A stretch of DNA of 64,000 nt from Chelonoidis abingdonii (lineage: Eukaryota > Chordata > Testudines > Testudinidae). Every line of letters begins with the position of its first letter. Positions within the stretch are counted from its first letter, which is position 1. Location: the NCBI RefSeq assembly GCF_003597395.2, contig NC_133771.1, positions 54,282,052 through 54,346,051 of the forward strand, given 5' to 3'. Of this stretch, positions 49,095-61,151 are shown in pieces. Below the pieces are notes generated by a model, which ran no database searches, was not told where the DNA came from, and saw only the letters and a list, made by a program, of their open reading frames with translations. The position numbers and the translations under genes are program-made.

Positions 49095-50534
49095 TTTGCC
49101 TAACAATATGTTTATGGAAATATGTTTATGAGTATAAATATAACGTGGCTGGAATATGGTTTATGCAAAAGGTCTCGTATAAGGTATCATTACAAAGCTT
49201 ATAATCAACTGACTGTGTTCATCCTATTTGTACAAATGTATCATTCTTATATATAAAACTAGAAAAATGAAATATTACTCTGAGGTCCTATTGTAATCAT
49301 GCAAAGTGTGGGCCACTAATGGTGGCTTAGGATCTTGATGGCTCCCATTAACTAGAACAATTGGTTGTAAATGGCTCTGTTTACTTGTAAGACTTCCTGT
49401 GTTCCTGTGAATCAGGCCAGAAAGAATGGAGGCTTGGGCTCTCACAGGACATGTGATCATGTCATTTGGTACTGGAATCAATTGTAAGCCATTTAGGGTA
49501 TGTTTACACTACCCATCAGATCAGCGGGTAGTGATCGATCTATCGGGGATCGATTTATCACGTCTAGTGTAGATGCGATAAAATCAACTCCCGATCGCTC
49601 TGCCGTCAACTCCACCGTGGCGAGAGGTGGAAGTGGAGTTGACGGGGGAGCAGCAGTGGTTGACTCACCACCATCTGCATGGCGAGGTAAATCGACCTAA
49701 GATACGCTAACTTCAGCTATGCTATTCGTGTAGCTTAGGTCAACCCCACCCCAGTGTAGACCTAGACTTAGAAGGTGGGGTGGGGACCCAGAGAGAGACA
49801 AAAGATTCTCACCTTGTGCCAAAGCTATAAAAGGGGGTGGAACAGAAAAAAGGTGATGGCCAGTCATGAGAAATCTCTTAGTTACCACCTAAGCTGGAAC
49901 TCACAAAAACTGTACTAGGGAAAGGATTGGGCCCAGACTAGAAAGGAGTCTATTCTGTGAAAGAAGCTTATTGGAACATCTCTAAGGGTGAACTTTGCCT
50001 GTATTCAGTTTCTCAATGTATTAGGCTCATACTTTTATTTATTATTTATTATTTTTTGTTTTATTTTATTTTGTTTGCTAACTTACTTGTTCTGTTTATT
50101 TCTTGAAACCACCTAAATCCTACTTTTGATACTTAATAAAATCACATTTGTTTATTAATCAACCCAGAGTGAGTGATTAATACCTAAGGGAGCAAACAGG
50201 GGTGCATATCTCTCTATCAGTGTTATAGATGGCAGACAATTTATGAGTTTACCCTGTGTAAGCTTTATACAGAGTAATACAGATTTATTTGGGGTTTGGA
50301 TTCCATTGGGAACTGGGTGTCTGGAGATAGGTGATTTGCTGAGCAGTTTTTGATTAAAATCTTCAGCTTTGGGGGTGTGGACCAGACCTGGGTCTGTGTT
50401 GCAGCAGACTAATGTGTCTGGCTCAACAAAGCAGGGTTCTGGAGTCTCAAGCTGGCAGGGAAAATGGGCTCAGAAGTAATTCCAGCACGCCTGATGACTG
50501 TCTCAAGGGGATCTCTGTGACCGAACCCGTCACA
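49095..50534 (+). mobile_element. Long LTR-type element interrupted by a MITE
   Basis: Reads continuously with a familiar turtle LTR: GGTATCATTACAAAGCTTAT, 'ctctgaggtcctattgtaatcatgcaaagtgtgggcc', then after the MITE 'ggggacccagagagagacaaa', 'gattgggcccagactagaaaggagtc', 'taataaaatcac' (polyadenylation signal), 'ctctctatcagtgttatagatgg' and the end ACCCGTCACA at 50534. The 5' border is uncertain. No coding capacity. Confidence 0.65.
49496..49767. mobile_element. Harbinger-like MITE with TTA target duplication, nested in the LTR
   Basis: A 272-bp element. The left end GGGTATGTTTACACTACC pairs with the right end AGTGTAGACCTAGAC. It is flanked by TTA at 49493-49495 and 49768-49770. The interior has repeated 'gatcgat' and 'gtcaactccacc' motifs. 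The LTR continues on both sides, so the MITE is younger. Confidence 0.8.
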
Positions 50535-50572
50535 CTAGCATCAGCCGTTAAAGGAAGACCTAATCACATACA

Positions 50573-50743
50573 TCAGAGGGGTAGCCGTATTAGTCTGGAT
50601 CTGTAAAAAGCGACAAAGAGTCCTGTGGCACCTTATAGAGTAACAGAAGTATTGGAGCATAAGCTTTCATACATATTCACCCATGAAAGCTTATGCTCCA
50701 ATACTTCTGTTACTCTATAAAGTGCCACAGGACTCTTTGTTGC
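50573..50743. mobile_element. Complete foldback element (61-bp arms) with 12-bp flanking repeats
   Basis: Arms 50610-50670 and 50683-50743 are inverted copies with about two mismatches around a 12-bp loop, so the strand can form a long hairpin. A 37-bp lead (GGGGTAGCCGTATTAGTCTG...) precedes the left arm only. The element is flanked by TAATCACATACA (50561-50572) and TAATCACACACA (50744-50755), an 11-of-12 direct repeat that marks the insertion. Confidence 0.85.
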
Positions 50744-50849
50744 TAATCACACACAGTAGGTCACTTTATTATATCAGTTTAAAGGCATAAGTGAAAGCTC
50801 AGTGAAAAAAATCATTTCTCTCAAATAAAAAGAATTACCTGTTCATAAG

Positions 50850-51205
50850 TGGTGGTGTTGTAGCCATGTCTGTTGTTTGATAGGATATTGGAGAGACAAG
50901 GTGGGTGAGGTAATATCTTTTATTGGCCCAACTTCTGTTGATGAGAGACACAAACTATTGAGCTTAAATAGAACTCTTCTTCAAGTCTGGGACATGTACA
51001 CAGAGTGTCACAGATAAATATAAGATGGAACAGACACTGCTATACTATGATACAGATACTTGTTCCACCTTGTATTTATCTATGACACTGTGTATATGTT
51101 TTTCAGATTTGAAGAAAAGCTCTGTGTAAGCTTGAAACCTTGTCTCTCTCACCCATAGAAGTTGGTCCAATAAGAGATATTACCTCACAGACCTTGTGTC
51201 TCTTT
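50850..51205. mobile_element. Long foldback element, second family
   Basis: The left arm contains GAGAGACAAGGTGGGTGAGG, 'taatatcttttattggcccaacttctgttgatgagag' and 'gaactcttcttcaagtctggga'. The right arm, from about 51055, is its inverted copy ('cagatttgaagaaaagctctgtgtaagctt', 'agaagttggtccaataagagatattacctcac'). The arms are about 150 bp with roughly 80-85% identity by eye. Confidence 0.8.
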
Positions 51206-53790
51206 TCAAAAATAATCCTTTTCAGTGTCTATCTTCTGTCATCTAGGAAGTTCTTCACTAAAGCCTAATATTATCTGCATGCCAAAGACACCTTTGCACA
51301 GCACTGTACTAGTAATATCTGACCACGCACTTCCCGCAGTGTGACTTTGACTCTGTGGCCCCATGCATGCACTTGTATGCAATGCAATAACCTTTACGAT
51401 ACGAAAATTATTGAAGAATTTGATAATATCTCTTCAATTGACAGAATTCCACACAGTGGGTCAGCAAATAAATGTTCTAAAGGCAACGTATACCATATTA
51501 TTTACAAAGCACAGTAGGTACAGGTATCATGTGAAATTCCAAACATTTATCCTTGTCTATCTCATAGTGTAGCAATTGGTGCAGTAGAATAAAAAAGATC
51601 TAAATAGATATGTACAATTCTTACCACACACTGTTTAAACCCACAGGTTAAAAAGGAACGCTGCATTCACAGAAATAAGCTTCCATTTCTAAGCTTTGTA
51701 TATTCTAAAAATTGGGCAAAGCCAAATACCCTATGCCAGTAATTTCATAAAGAATCAAATTCTGACCTGAGTCAGCTATTGACTTTTATGGGTTAGTCAT
51801 AGAAAAGAAAAATAATTTTACACATTTTTTCCAAACATTTCCTCTATTTCTTTTCCACATTTCAAATATTGCCTTGTTATTAAGCACAGATATTTTTCTT
51901 CTCTAAGACACTTTCCTAAGTCAACAGGGACAGCTAGTCTTGTCAGACCCTGATGGACAATCTGCTTTAGTCTACTATCCTGTACATGGGAATATGCCCA
52001 TACACAATATAACTTGGACATCTCTTCCCATTCTGTTTTAAGAAAATTCAGTGATTTAAAGATTTATCTCAATAGCTGATAACCCAAATCTGCGGGTCCC
52101 AAGAAGGATATAAAATGGTAATCTACATGTACTGAATGAATAATGACAATGGATAGAAGATTACCTATTAAACTTTAGGGCCCAAAAATGGATGAAGGTC
52201 TTTGAAGATTAGATTAGGAAAGAGCTATATTTTAGAATATAAATTAGACCCCCAGGCTGCTGCTGCCATCGAAACGTTGGTGAGAATACAGGATGTGCTC
52301 CACAGAGGTATTGTAGTATTAATAATGCTAATCTCAGACATCTCTGTAAAGCTTTTTAAGCTTTCAATCTCCACTGACTTCCAATACAAAAGTCAGTTTT
52401 ATCACTATTTTCATTTACAGCCTTGTCAAATAATATTACATATTAAATCCTGTATGTATGTGTGCGTGTATGTGTATATATATATATATAACAAAGACTG
52501 ACAGAGTTTGTCTCCAACAAATGCATTTGATACACTTCATTAATAAGACACAAAAGACCCCAGATGATAGTATCTTTGTATTCCTCCTAGCTGTTTGCTA
52601 ATAACACCAATAGACCCCCTTAATGTTAAGACATATATTTTCTAAAAATGACAGTCATACTAGGATTGTGCTATTGAGTCAATATGCTGGTACAAGACAA
52701 GTACCAACAATGACTCTTTAATGCCTGTGAATTTTCTTTGAAAGGTTAAATTCATCAATATAAACTTTACAAAACATTGATTTCTTTCCCTTTCTATTGT
52801 ACCATAAATCAAACTAATGTCACCTTTTCATTCCTTTGTGTAAACTGTTGTTCAGCAGCAATGATGAAATGTAGTTATTTTAAAAGGCAACAAATTATCC
52901 TTACACGGAACACATATTAATTGCATTTTTTTATTACCATTTAAAAACCATACGTCTGTCTAATAGAAGTTGTAAGTGCTGAATTATATTTGACTTTTGA
53001 AAGGTGAAATACTGAAACATTTACTATTGCTATGTGAAATACAACTTTGTAATTAATATATTTTATTAATTTAATATGGTCACATTTTAATATTTATAAA
53101 TTACTCAACATATTGATTAAATAAAATTACCTTAAGCCATGTCTCCAAAATATTCTAGTTCAGTGTCATTTCCCTAATTTTTAACTATAATAAATTCAAA
53201 GTCAAGTTTAATTTTTGAACTTTTCCCCTAATAACAGATTTGATTAGCTTTTTAATGCAGATGATTTCTACATGAAATAAAGAAAGAAATCAGGGTAATT
53301 CTAAAAGAAAACTCTTGAAATTTTTCTCAGTAATTGGCATAATAAATTGTTAAATATAGTCTAACTTAGAAACATCTGTGGAAACAGGGTTCTACAAGAT
53401 TTCTTCCTGCAGGCTGCACTGTCCATAGCACAAAATATTGTTTCCCATAGAGTGATGGCTCTTATAATTTATTTATAGAAAGAAACACAGGTGTAGTTGG
53501 AGTTCAATGAATTGGTAGCATTGTGAAATCTTACTTTAGTGAGGCAAACTGGTGCAATATGTCCTGTTTCTGTACTTGTGTGTGTTCCCTTGGTCATGTT
53601 GTTTTAGCAGTAAAGAAAGGCCTCAATCAGAATGAAAACCTGCTTGGAGTCCATAAAGATGTAGGCCTTATTGTATTAATTTCAATGGAATAAATGATCC
53701 CAAAGAGTGAAAGGTGTTAACATAATCCTGTCATTGTCCAACATTAAAGACTCTAAACTAGGTATGGGGTTAGATATATAGAGACTTAGT
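51206..53790. other. AT-rich non-coding stretch
   Basis: About 2.6 kb with no gene or recognised repeat, apart from a (TG/TA)n tract at 52451-52490. Confidence 0.5.
52451..52490 (+). repeat. (TG)n/(TA)n microsatellite
   Basis: Alternating TGTATGTATG-type units that pass into (TA)8. Confidence 0.9.
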
Positions 53791-53796
53791 ACCATG

Positions 53797-54325
53797 ACAG
53801 CCACATGGGATGGGGTATACAAACCCCACAGTGAGCCAGAAGGGGTTAAAGGACCATACTGTGCCTAGGTAGACTTGTGCCACTAGCCCTGCAGAACATG
53901 CTCTCACTGGAGATGGAGTTGAGAAGTGGGAAGGCTCAGGAGGACAGACTTACCAAAGCTCCTGACAAGTGTGCTGGAGAAGCCTCTCTGAGAGCAGTGA
54001 GACTACATGTTGACATTGCTTGGGGCTGATGGTTTGGTTACCCTTTTTTTTTCTTTTCACCTTATGTAGAACTGAAAGCTGGGAGAGAAAAGCAACAGTA
54101 GAAAGTGACCAAAGGAGGGTAACTCAGAGGGCACCTTTGGGGGCCAAACACCATTGACCATCCTAGGACCCTGGGTTGGTGGAGTGGGTGGGCCCGGGCT
54201 CCCCTGCCACTGACCTCTGAGTAAAAGAGGACCAGGACTGTAAGGTTTGCCCACTGAGAAGGGTGGGGCTCTAGGTACACTAACCGCTAAGCAACCTAAC
54301 CTACCAAGGAGGCTATTACACCACA
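53797..54325 (+). mobile_element. LTR-type repeat
   Basis: Contains 'gacagccacatgggatgggg', TACAAACCCCACAGTGAGCC, 'agaaggggttaaagga', 'gtgggtgggcccgggctcccctgccactgacctctga' and an end near 'ggaggctattacacca', all typical of a turtle LTR family. No target duplication identified. The T9 run at 54044 and weak frames nearby are not genes. Confidence 0.55.
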
Positions 54326-54985
54326 GTATTAAAGAGATCTTTAATATTTTTATTAAAGATACAGTTAAGGCATCTGAAATATAAAGTATTAAATAAGACT
54401 TTCAATTTGACAATACTACTTTTTCTCTTTCCATTTAGCTGGAGACAGATTTTAGAATAAACCTGGCTCCCTTTGACAGTCTTATAGATGGCTTTAAAAG
54501 TGGTAATATTTGTCCTTTTTGAGGAAAGGAGAAGCTAGTGGAGATGGGCTGGAGCCCATTTGTTGTTAAAGTCTGATCCCATTTCTTAAAAGAAAAGGGG
54601 AAACAGAAAGAAGAGGGTAGGGAAAAGAACAATAAGAACAGAAAATGCAGCTTTTGCTTATGTGTTAACTCTCAATTGTAGCTTCACTGCTAGAAAAACA
54701 CAGGTATAGTACATGGTTTGATTAGCCTCTCTGAGACCTGGCAATCGTCTATCAGTATCGGGTCTATTTAGGGTATTGATTTTAGCTGCCTCTTTGGTCA
54801 CAGTCTTACAGAAGTGTTACACAATATACAGTCTTGGCTGCTGAGAAAGACTTATTAAAGAGAAGTAGAAAGGAGAGGGAAAGGGAATAAATAAGTTGGA
54901 GAAGGAAAAGGACACACAAGAAGGAGGAATGAAAGCAGGACCCAAAGTCTCACATCTGAGGTGATGTTTGTGATTTAGCAGAAAC
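54326..54985. other. AT-rich non-coding stretch
   Basis: No gene seen. 54.84-54.95 kb is purine-rich. Confidence 0.5.
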
Positions 54986-54988
54986 TAA

Positions 54989-55090
54989 GGCCTGGTCTAC
55001 ACTCCAGAGTTAGGTGGACATAAGGCAGCATATGTTGATGTAGTTATGCCAGTGACACTATTAGTCGCTAATAGCGTCATAATTCACAGA
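54989..55090 (+). mobile_element. Harbinger-like MITE, 5' fragment
   Basis: Starts GGCCTGGTCTACACTCC after a TAA, then 'gagttaggtggacataaggcagc' and 'ttgatgtagttatgccagtg'. It lacks a matching right end. Confidence 0.65.
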
Positions 55091-55322
55091 AAATATGTAT
55101 GTCAATATAATGTTACATTAAGTCCAGATTAAGAGTTTAAACCTGAAAGGTAGTAAGCAGAGTTGATTGAAAAATGTCACTTGTTTTTACATGTTTTTTT
55201 TAAATTACCAAAATTTTCAGAGAAAAAAAATAATTCAAAAACTTAAATTGAAACTGAAACTTTTTTTTATCTTAAATGTTCACAGGATGGGAAAACCATT
55301 TCCCATCCATATCCATTCATAA

Positions 55323-55645
55323 CTAGGGATCTACCGATTTTGCAGCCGTGAAAATAGTGTCATGGACCATGAAATCAGGTTTTCCCCATGAAATCTGGCC
55401 TCCCCCATGAAGTCTGATCTCTGGCTGCCCAGCTCTGAAGGCAGACTGGAGAGCAGTGACTTCTGCCTGGGCACCCAGCTCTGAATGCAGCACTGCTGCC
55501 AGCCGCAGCAGAGAAGTAAGGGTGGCAATACATTGACCTCCTAATAGTTTGCACCTCCCTTATGGGTTGGGGTCCCCAGTTTCAGAAATGCTGCAGAGAA
55601 ATCACAGATTTTTTGTGAGTTGTTAAGGGCATAAACAGCAAATTT
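55323..55645. mobile_element. DNA-transposon-like repeat ('agggatctaccgattttgc' family), fragment
   Basis: Begins AGGGATCTACCGATTTTGCA, with repeated 'ccatgaaatc' units, then 'tggctgcccagctctgaaggcag', 'gcagagaagtaagggtggcaata' and 'ttggggtccccagtttcagaaatgctg'. This is a familiar turtle repeat. The right terminal repeat is not found. Confidence 0.6.
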
Positions 55646-56473
55646 CTTGGATGGGTAACACATCTGAGAAATTTGCTATTTATGCCATGACCAGAGCCAG
55701 ATTAAGGTATAAACTAACTAAACTACATTTTAGGACCTCACAATATGAGGTGCCTCTAAAAAGAAAAAAAAATGACAATTTCAAATTTTATCAAAATCCG
55801 TTGATAAATAAAGGAGATATGGGAAAAAGATTCTCTCTAAATATAGATATTTTTGTTCAAATATGACAAAAATATACACATCTGACTACACAAATTTCCT
55901 TACCCTACCCTTACCCTTCACTAATGGTTCATTATTCACAGACAGGAGGACAGGGCTGAGGAAAAAATAACTGCACTTGTAAAATTAGTATTTCTATGAG
56001 TAAATCTGCTATCAGTCTCCTAAAACAGTGTTTTGTTGGCCAGCTGTTACTGGTAAAATTCTGACTGTGCCTTCATAACTTATTTAAATGAATAAATAAT
56101 CTCACTGCCAATAAATACCAGGAAAAATGAGGTCAGAGATGGCAGTGTCATGATGCAATCCTGCCACACTCATACTCCTATGTTAGCGTGTTCTTTCTTC
56201 TTTTGATCTGAACATGTGTTCAGTTGTGGATTTTAGTGCACACTCTGCATTCTGCTTCATGAGTTATCCATGCTTCGCATGACTGAATTTGCAGGAGATT
56301 GTCTTATGGATTTGAGTCTAGTGGATCTTAAGGAGTATACATTTGTGTTGGCTTTCCTCCGTCAGTTTTGGAAAGCTTCACAATAAATATCAGAGATCGC
56401 TGATGAAAGGATATATAGAGGGTTTTGAGAGAAGTGAAAGAAGATATACATATATATCAAAATATTCTGAGTA
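55646..56473. other. AT-rich non-coding stretch
   Basis: No gene or recognised repeat. Confidence 0.5.
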
Positions 56474-56481
56474 CTTGGTGA

Positions 56482-56741
56482 CAGGGTGGCTCCAGGCACC
56501 AGCATGCTAAGTGCGTGCCTGGGGCAGCAAGCCACGGGGCGCGCTCTGCCAGTCGCTGCAAGGGCAGAAGGTAGGTTGCGTTCAGAGGCATGCCTGAGAA
56601 GGGTCCACTGGTCCCGCGGCTTCGGCGGACCTCCCACCGGCTGCTGCTGAATCTGCGGGACCGAGGACCTCCCACAGGCAAGCTGCTGAGAGCAGCCTGC
56701 CTGCAGTGCTTGGGGTGGCAAAATACCTAGAGCCGCCCCTG
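56482..56741. mobile_element. hAT-like MITE with perfect 8-bp target duplication
   Basis: A 260-bp element. The left end CAGGGTGGCTCCAGG pairs with the right end ACCTAGAGCCGCCCCTG. Perfect 8-bp duplications CTTGGTGA lie at 56474-56481 and 56742-56749, as expected for hAT transposition. It is GC-rich inside AT-rich flanks, which produces spurious open frames on the minus strand. Confidence 0.9.
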
Positions 56742-56749
56742 CTTGGTGA

Positions 56750-58235
56750 GAAAGTTATTTCAAACTATGAGCATATATGATTTATAGGCTATTAAATCCT
56801 ATAATGTTGATTATATTTGCTTGAATATAGGCTAGTTTTTCCACCTTCTCAATGACTGTCTTGAGATTACTAGACTTTTTTCTGGTAAATTCTTTATCTC
56901 TCTTTTGCACATATAGCTTGTTGTCACTGTTTGTCCAAGGTGTTTACTCAAGATTAATTAGTGGTCCTGGGGGAGACAGAGGATAGAGAAATGCAAAGAA
57001 AGATGTCTACCTAGAAAAAGACTGGGTTTTTCTGCTTGATGGGTTTGAAACGCGCAAGAAAACATTTTATTATAGATAATGTTATGTAAAAATTCTTATG
57101 ATATGTGATTTATTAGTCTATATATGCATAACACGTATTTTTATATTATGGCAAAAGAAAAATCCCAACAGTTCATTGATTCATAGCAAAAATTAAATTG
57201 GAATAAACATTTGTAAGTATATTTTATATATAATCTGGATAAAATTTGTATTTCCCTAACAAAATTATTCAAACATTTTTTCATTCCTTCATATGAAAAG
57301 AAAGATAATTTTCCTTATTCGTGGTGTAAAAAATTGTATATCCTCTCTTATTTTCCTGTGAGAACATAAGGCTTATCCTCATTTTAAGCTTGTGGGTTAT
57401 CCCCATCTTATATCCTCTATTGCCATCTTATGTCCGCTAAGAGTCCCATTGCGTATTCAGACAAGGAATTTCACAGTTTAGATGTCCCAACAGAGAAAAA
57501 AAAATCCTGAGAACTCTTCTAGTAATTGTATTACTGACTGTATTTTTTATTTTGTATTTTTTAAAATATTGTATTGTTTACTTCTACTTTACTTCTATAA
57601 GCAATTAGTTCAAAGAATCTGTCTAAAATTTATTTCTGTCATGATGCTGAACTTTTTACAACTTTGCCTTTGTATATATGCAAATATAAAGCTTTCATGT
57701 TAATATGTTCAATATCCTTTCTGTGAAAATAATAAATGTATTTTTTCATGTTATGGGGCCTGTTACACTTGACATAGTTTAGAGTCTCAATGTCAAAATC
57801 TGCCCCTGACCATAATTAAACTACAAAAAAAATGTGATTTCTCTGTGTTATAAATAGACCCCTGCTCATAACCTCTATAGGTTCTGAAATAAAACAGCAA
57901 TTACTTATTTTTTCATCCCTTTTTTTCAGCAACATAATTGTGGACTCATTTGCAAACAGACATTCCTGTTACTAAATATTAATTCATATGATTTTTGTAT
58001 GTTACACAAAATAAATATGCATATAAAAGAATTGCGAGTTCATGTGTATATTTAGTGCCCTACATATATTTAAACTAACAAATTCTCTGAGCTTCATTTG
58101 AACCTAATGGATAGAGGGAAAATTAACTCAATAATGGAATGTGTGTAATCTTTTTTAATCCTGCTTTTTATCCTGACTTTACTAATATAGTCCAGGTGTT
58201 GAGGGAAAATATCCCTTCAACTACTAAAAGTGTCT
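56750..58235. other. AT-rich non-coding stretch
   Basis: About 1.5 kb with no gene or recognised repeat. Confidence 0.5.
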
Positions 58236-58239
58236 GCAG

Positions 58240-59063
58240 AAGTATAAATAAAACTGGATGATGAATAAGGAATACTTGTGATGGCAGATGTTTTATGGAA
58301 TGGACTGGATGGTTGATAAAGGATAATTGTTAGTACAGATGCAGTCTGCTAGGAATGAAACAGTAAAAGTGACCAGATTAAAATTCCGTTTACCTTACTG
58401 ATTATGTAAACTAAGGATATCAAAGAAATTCCATAATAATTAAGTTTAATGAAAATGTCAAAACAGGACATACACTGAAAATAAATACACTCCAAAAGAG
58501 GGATTTCTTTTTCTTATACCCTATAAAAAGACAGAGGTTTTAGGAATTATGTGGGGACTGCAAAAAATGCTGGCATCCCACAAGTTACAGGGGAAAGAAA
58601 CATAGATGCCAGCTCTATACCTTAGACCACTGTTTCCCAAACTTGGGACGCCATTTGGGAAGCCCCTGGCAGGCTGGGCTGGTTTGTTTACCTGCCCCGT
58701 CCGCAGGTTCGCCAATCACAGCTCCCTCTGGAAGCAGCGGCCAGTACGTCCCTCGGCCCACGCCAATTACCGCAGCCCTTATTGCCCTGGAGAGGCTAAT
58801 CGCAGCCATTGGGAGCTGCGATCGGACAAACCTGCGAATGGGCAGGTAAACAAACTGACCCGGCCAGCTAGGGGCTTTCCCTACACACGCGGTTCCCCAA
58901 GTTTGGGAAACACTGCCTTAGACCAAAGGTGGTAATGTATCAATGCTTTCTGTATTCTATACAGTGCTGCACTAATCTCTGATTGATAATATTTGATTAA
59001 ACAATTTCACTTGAGCCTGTTATCTGACAGTCTTAAATATTATTAAATTCAAACACACAACAT
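58240..59063 (+). repeat. Unnamed LTR-like repeat, copy 4, split by a hAT-like MITE
   Basis: The best example of the family also seen at 16.0, 34.1 and 39.4 kb. It has 'accctataaaaagacag' (TATA-like) near 58518, then is split by the MITE at 58628-58915. It resumes CAAAGGTGGTAATGTATCAA and ends 'aaattcaaacacacaaca' at about 59063, a CA end. The start is estimated. Confidence 0.65.
58628..58915. mobile_element. hAT-like palindromic MITE with perfect 8-bp target duplication
   Basis: A 288-bp element. The left end CACTGTTTCCCAAACTTGGG pairs with the right end CCCCAAGTTTGGGAAACACTG less its last base. Perfect 8-bp duplications CCTTAGAC lie at 58620-58627 and 58916-58923. The interior is the same fold-back as at 1.14 and 31.2 kb (TTACCTGCCCCGTCCGCAGG ... 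inverted at about 58830-58855), but with different outer ends. Frames inside it are repeat-derived. Confidence 0.92.
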
Positions 59064-61145
59064 TCCCCATCAAAGAATATCCATTTTAAGAAAGTGAATA
59101 ATTTGCATTTAAGCTGCTTCATCTGTGCTAAGGCTCTGTGAAAATATGGTGAACAAATAAATTCTCACCAAGAAAATAGGATTCATTCTGACAGTATTTT
59201 TAATTATATATTTTATACCTGTATTTTCACTCTGTGCAGTCCCAGTGGTCCATTGGAAGTTGATTACTTTTAGAGCAGGGACAAACAACTGAAAAGTGGT
59301 TGATAAACAAAACTGCTAGCCCAGTTTTACCATTTACTTTGAGTCTTCAGTAACAGTTGCTACAAAACAAAACTTCATTAAACAACTGTTCACTTCATTT
59401 CAACCTAGAGTATATATACAATGCTCATTCATCTTAGTGAGTGTTTGACAGTGGTGCACCATTTGGTGGGATCTTGTTAATAAATGGCCATCATCTTTGA
59501 AAAACTTCAGTTTGAGGAAGAAGAAACATCTAGCAGTGACATGCTGAATTACAACCTGCTTGAAAGCTCATTGAAATTAATATGAGTCTCATGAACAGCC
59601 CTAGCTATTTTAGTTATGAGAGTGAAAAATCCTTTTCAGTGCCCTCCACCTATCCACCCCCCTGCAAAAGGCCAACAAAATGAAGAAAACAAACACAAAA
59701 AAAATGCTCACACCAAAGGTGGTCAACTAGGGTTGGGGGAGCACAGCAGTTTGGCGCCCCCTGGAAATTGTTGCCCTGTTTGCCGGCCCCAAGAACTAGC
59801 CCTGAAGAATCTTTCCACCAATTTTGAAGGACTGTGGATTAGACCTTGTCATGGTTGTCATGTGTTCACAACTCCCAAACAATATCTGGCAGAAATTAGA
59901 CCAATGTGGGCAGAGGACTTAGCTGGCCATTGTTTTCAGTATGTGTTTATGTTGGGTAGGGGGTATAATTGGGGATGGAGGGGGAAGAGAAGCAGACAGA
60001 GCAGGAAGCTGCACACAGCCTAAACAAGATAGGTATGGTACTAGATAAAAGAGTTTCTTTCCTTTCAGCCTCAAGTCTATTTCCTGTTGTTTGTTTCCGT
60101 GAACACAGGATGAATCAGAACTTTGTACATTTTTTGTAAATAAACAAGATTGCATCAAAGAAATACTTGACTCCATCATCAATTTCTCCTCCCAGCTGGA
60201 ACAACCTACAATTCCCTAGACTTTTGGCTAGCCACTCAGGTCAAAAGGGGTAACAGTAGGTATTTATTTTAAAGCTGTGATTTGTCGTTCTCCATTATTA
60301 TTTGCAATACTTGTACAGCTTGTGGCAATGAATTACTATAATCCATTTTGGACAATTTAATATTGGAAAGTCCACTTAAAGAGCACTTTCAAAAGCTATA
60401 AAACAGAACTATATATAACATATATAAAAGAAATCTGTTTTAGAATGTATTGGGAAAAAATGCTACTCGGTATCTGATCAGGATGAATTTAATGATCTTT
60501 TATCAAATTTTACAGTCTATGTATAATGGCAAGTACAGTTTTACTTTCATTTTTAATTTAGAATTAATATAATTCCTTTATCTTGGAAATGACTCATTCA
60601 AGTCTCAAGAAAACTGCTTTTTGAGATTGTAATAGGTAAATTTCCCCCATAATTAACTGAACAAAAATTATAAATTAAGACTCTAAAATTACCATATAAT
60701 TTGCTTTCACTGAAATAAATCTATGATTTTGCATTTCTTGCCTGTAGTCCAGATTTTTCCAAACCATATGGTGTGCACACTTACAAAAAGCAGAAGGTTT
60801 GTATACAGCTTGGAACTTTTTTTAAAAAGTATTTAACATTTAATGTCCTGGTTATTTGTAGGAAACTAGATGCAGTAACCAGAGATGATATATTAACATT
60901 TTAAGTCTGCCATGCAAAAATGCAGGACTGCTTGATGTGTGTAAAGACTGCCAATATGGTGATTTTTTAAAAAATTTTCCTGGTTGGGGGGCCAAGTATG
61001 TGAAGTGATGAGCATACTGAATATTGGGAGTAATCCATCAGTGTTCAGGGCAATTTGTGGCGCCCATATGTCACGATCCGCTTGCTGATTTCAGTAGCAG
61101 TACTTCCATGAATAAGGGATGCCAGATCAGGCCCTGGTTTCTACA
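59064..61145. other. AT-rich non-coding stretch
   Basis: About 2.1 kb with no supported gene. The 135-codon frame at 59616-60023 has no domain. The part near 59745-59802 may be a hAT-like fragment. Confidence 0.5.
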
Positions 61146-61151
61146 TACTAT

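Noticed and set aside
56362..56721. 119-codon minus-strand frame
   Set aside because: It is mostly a GC-rich hAT-like MITE.
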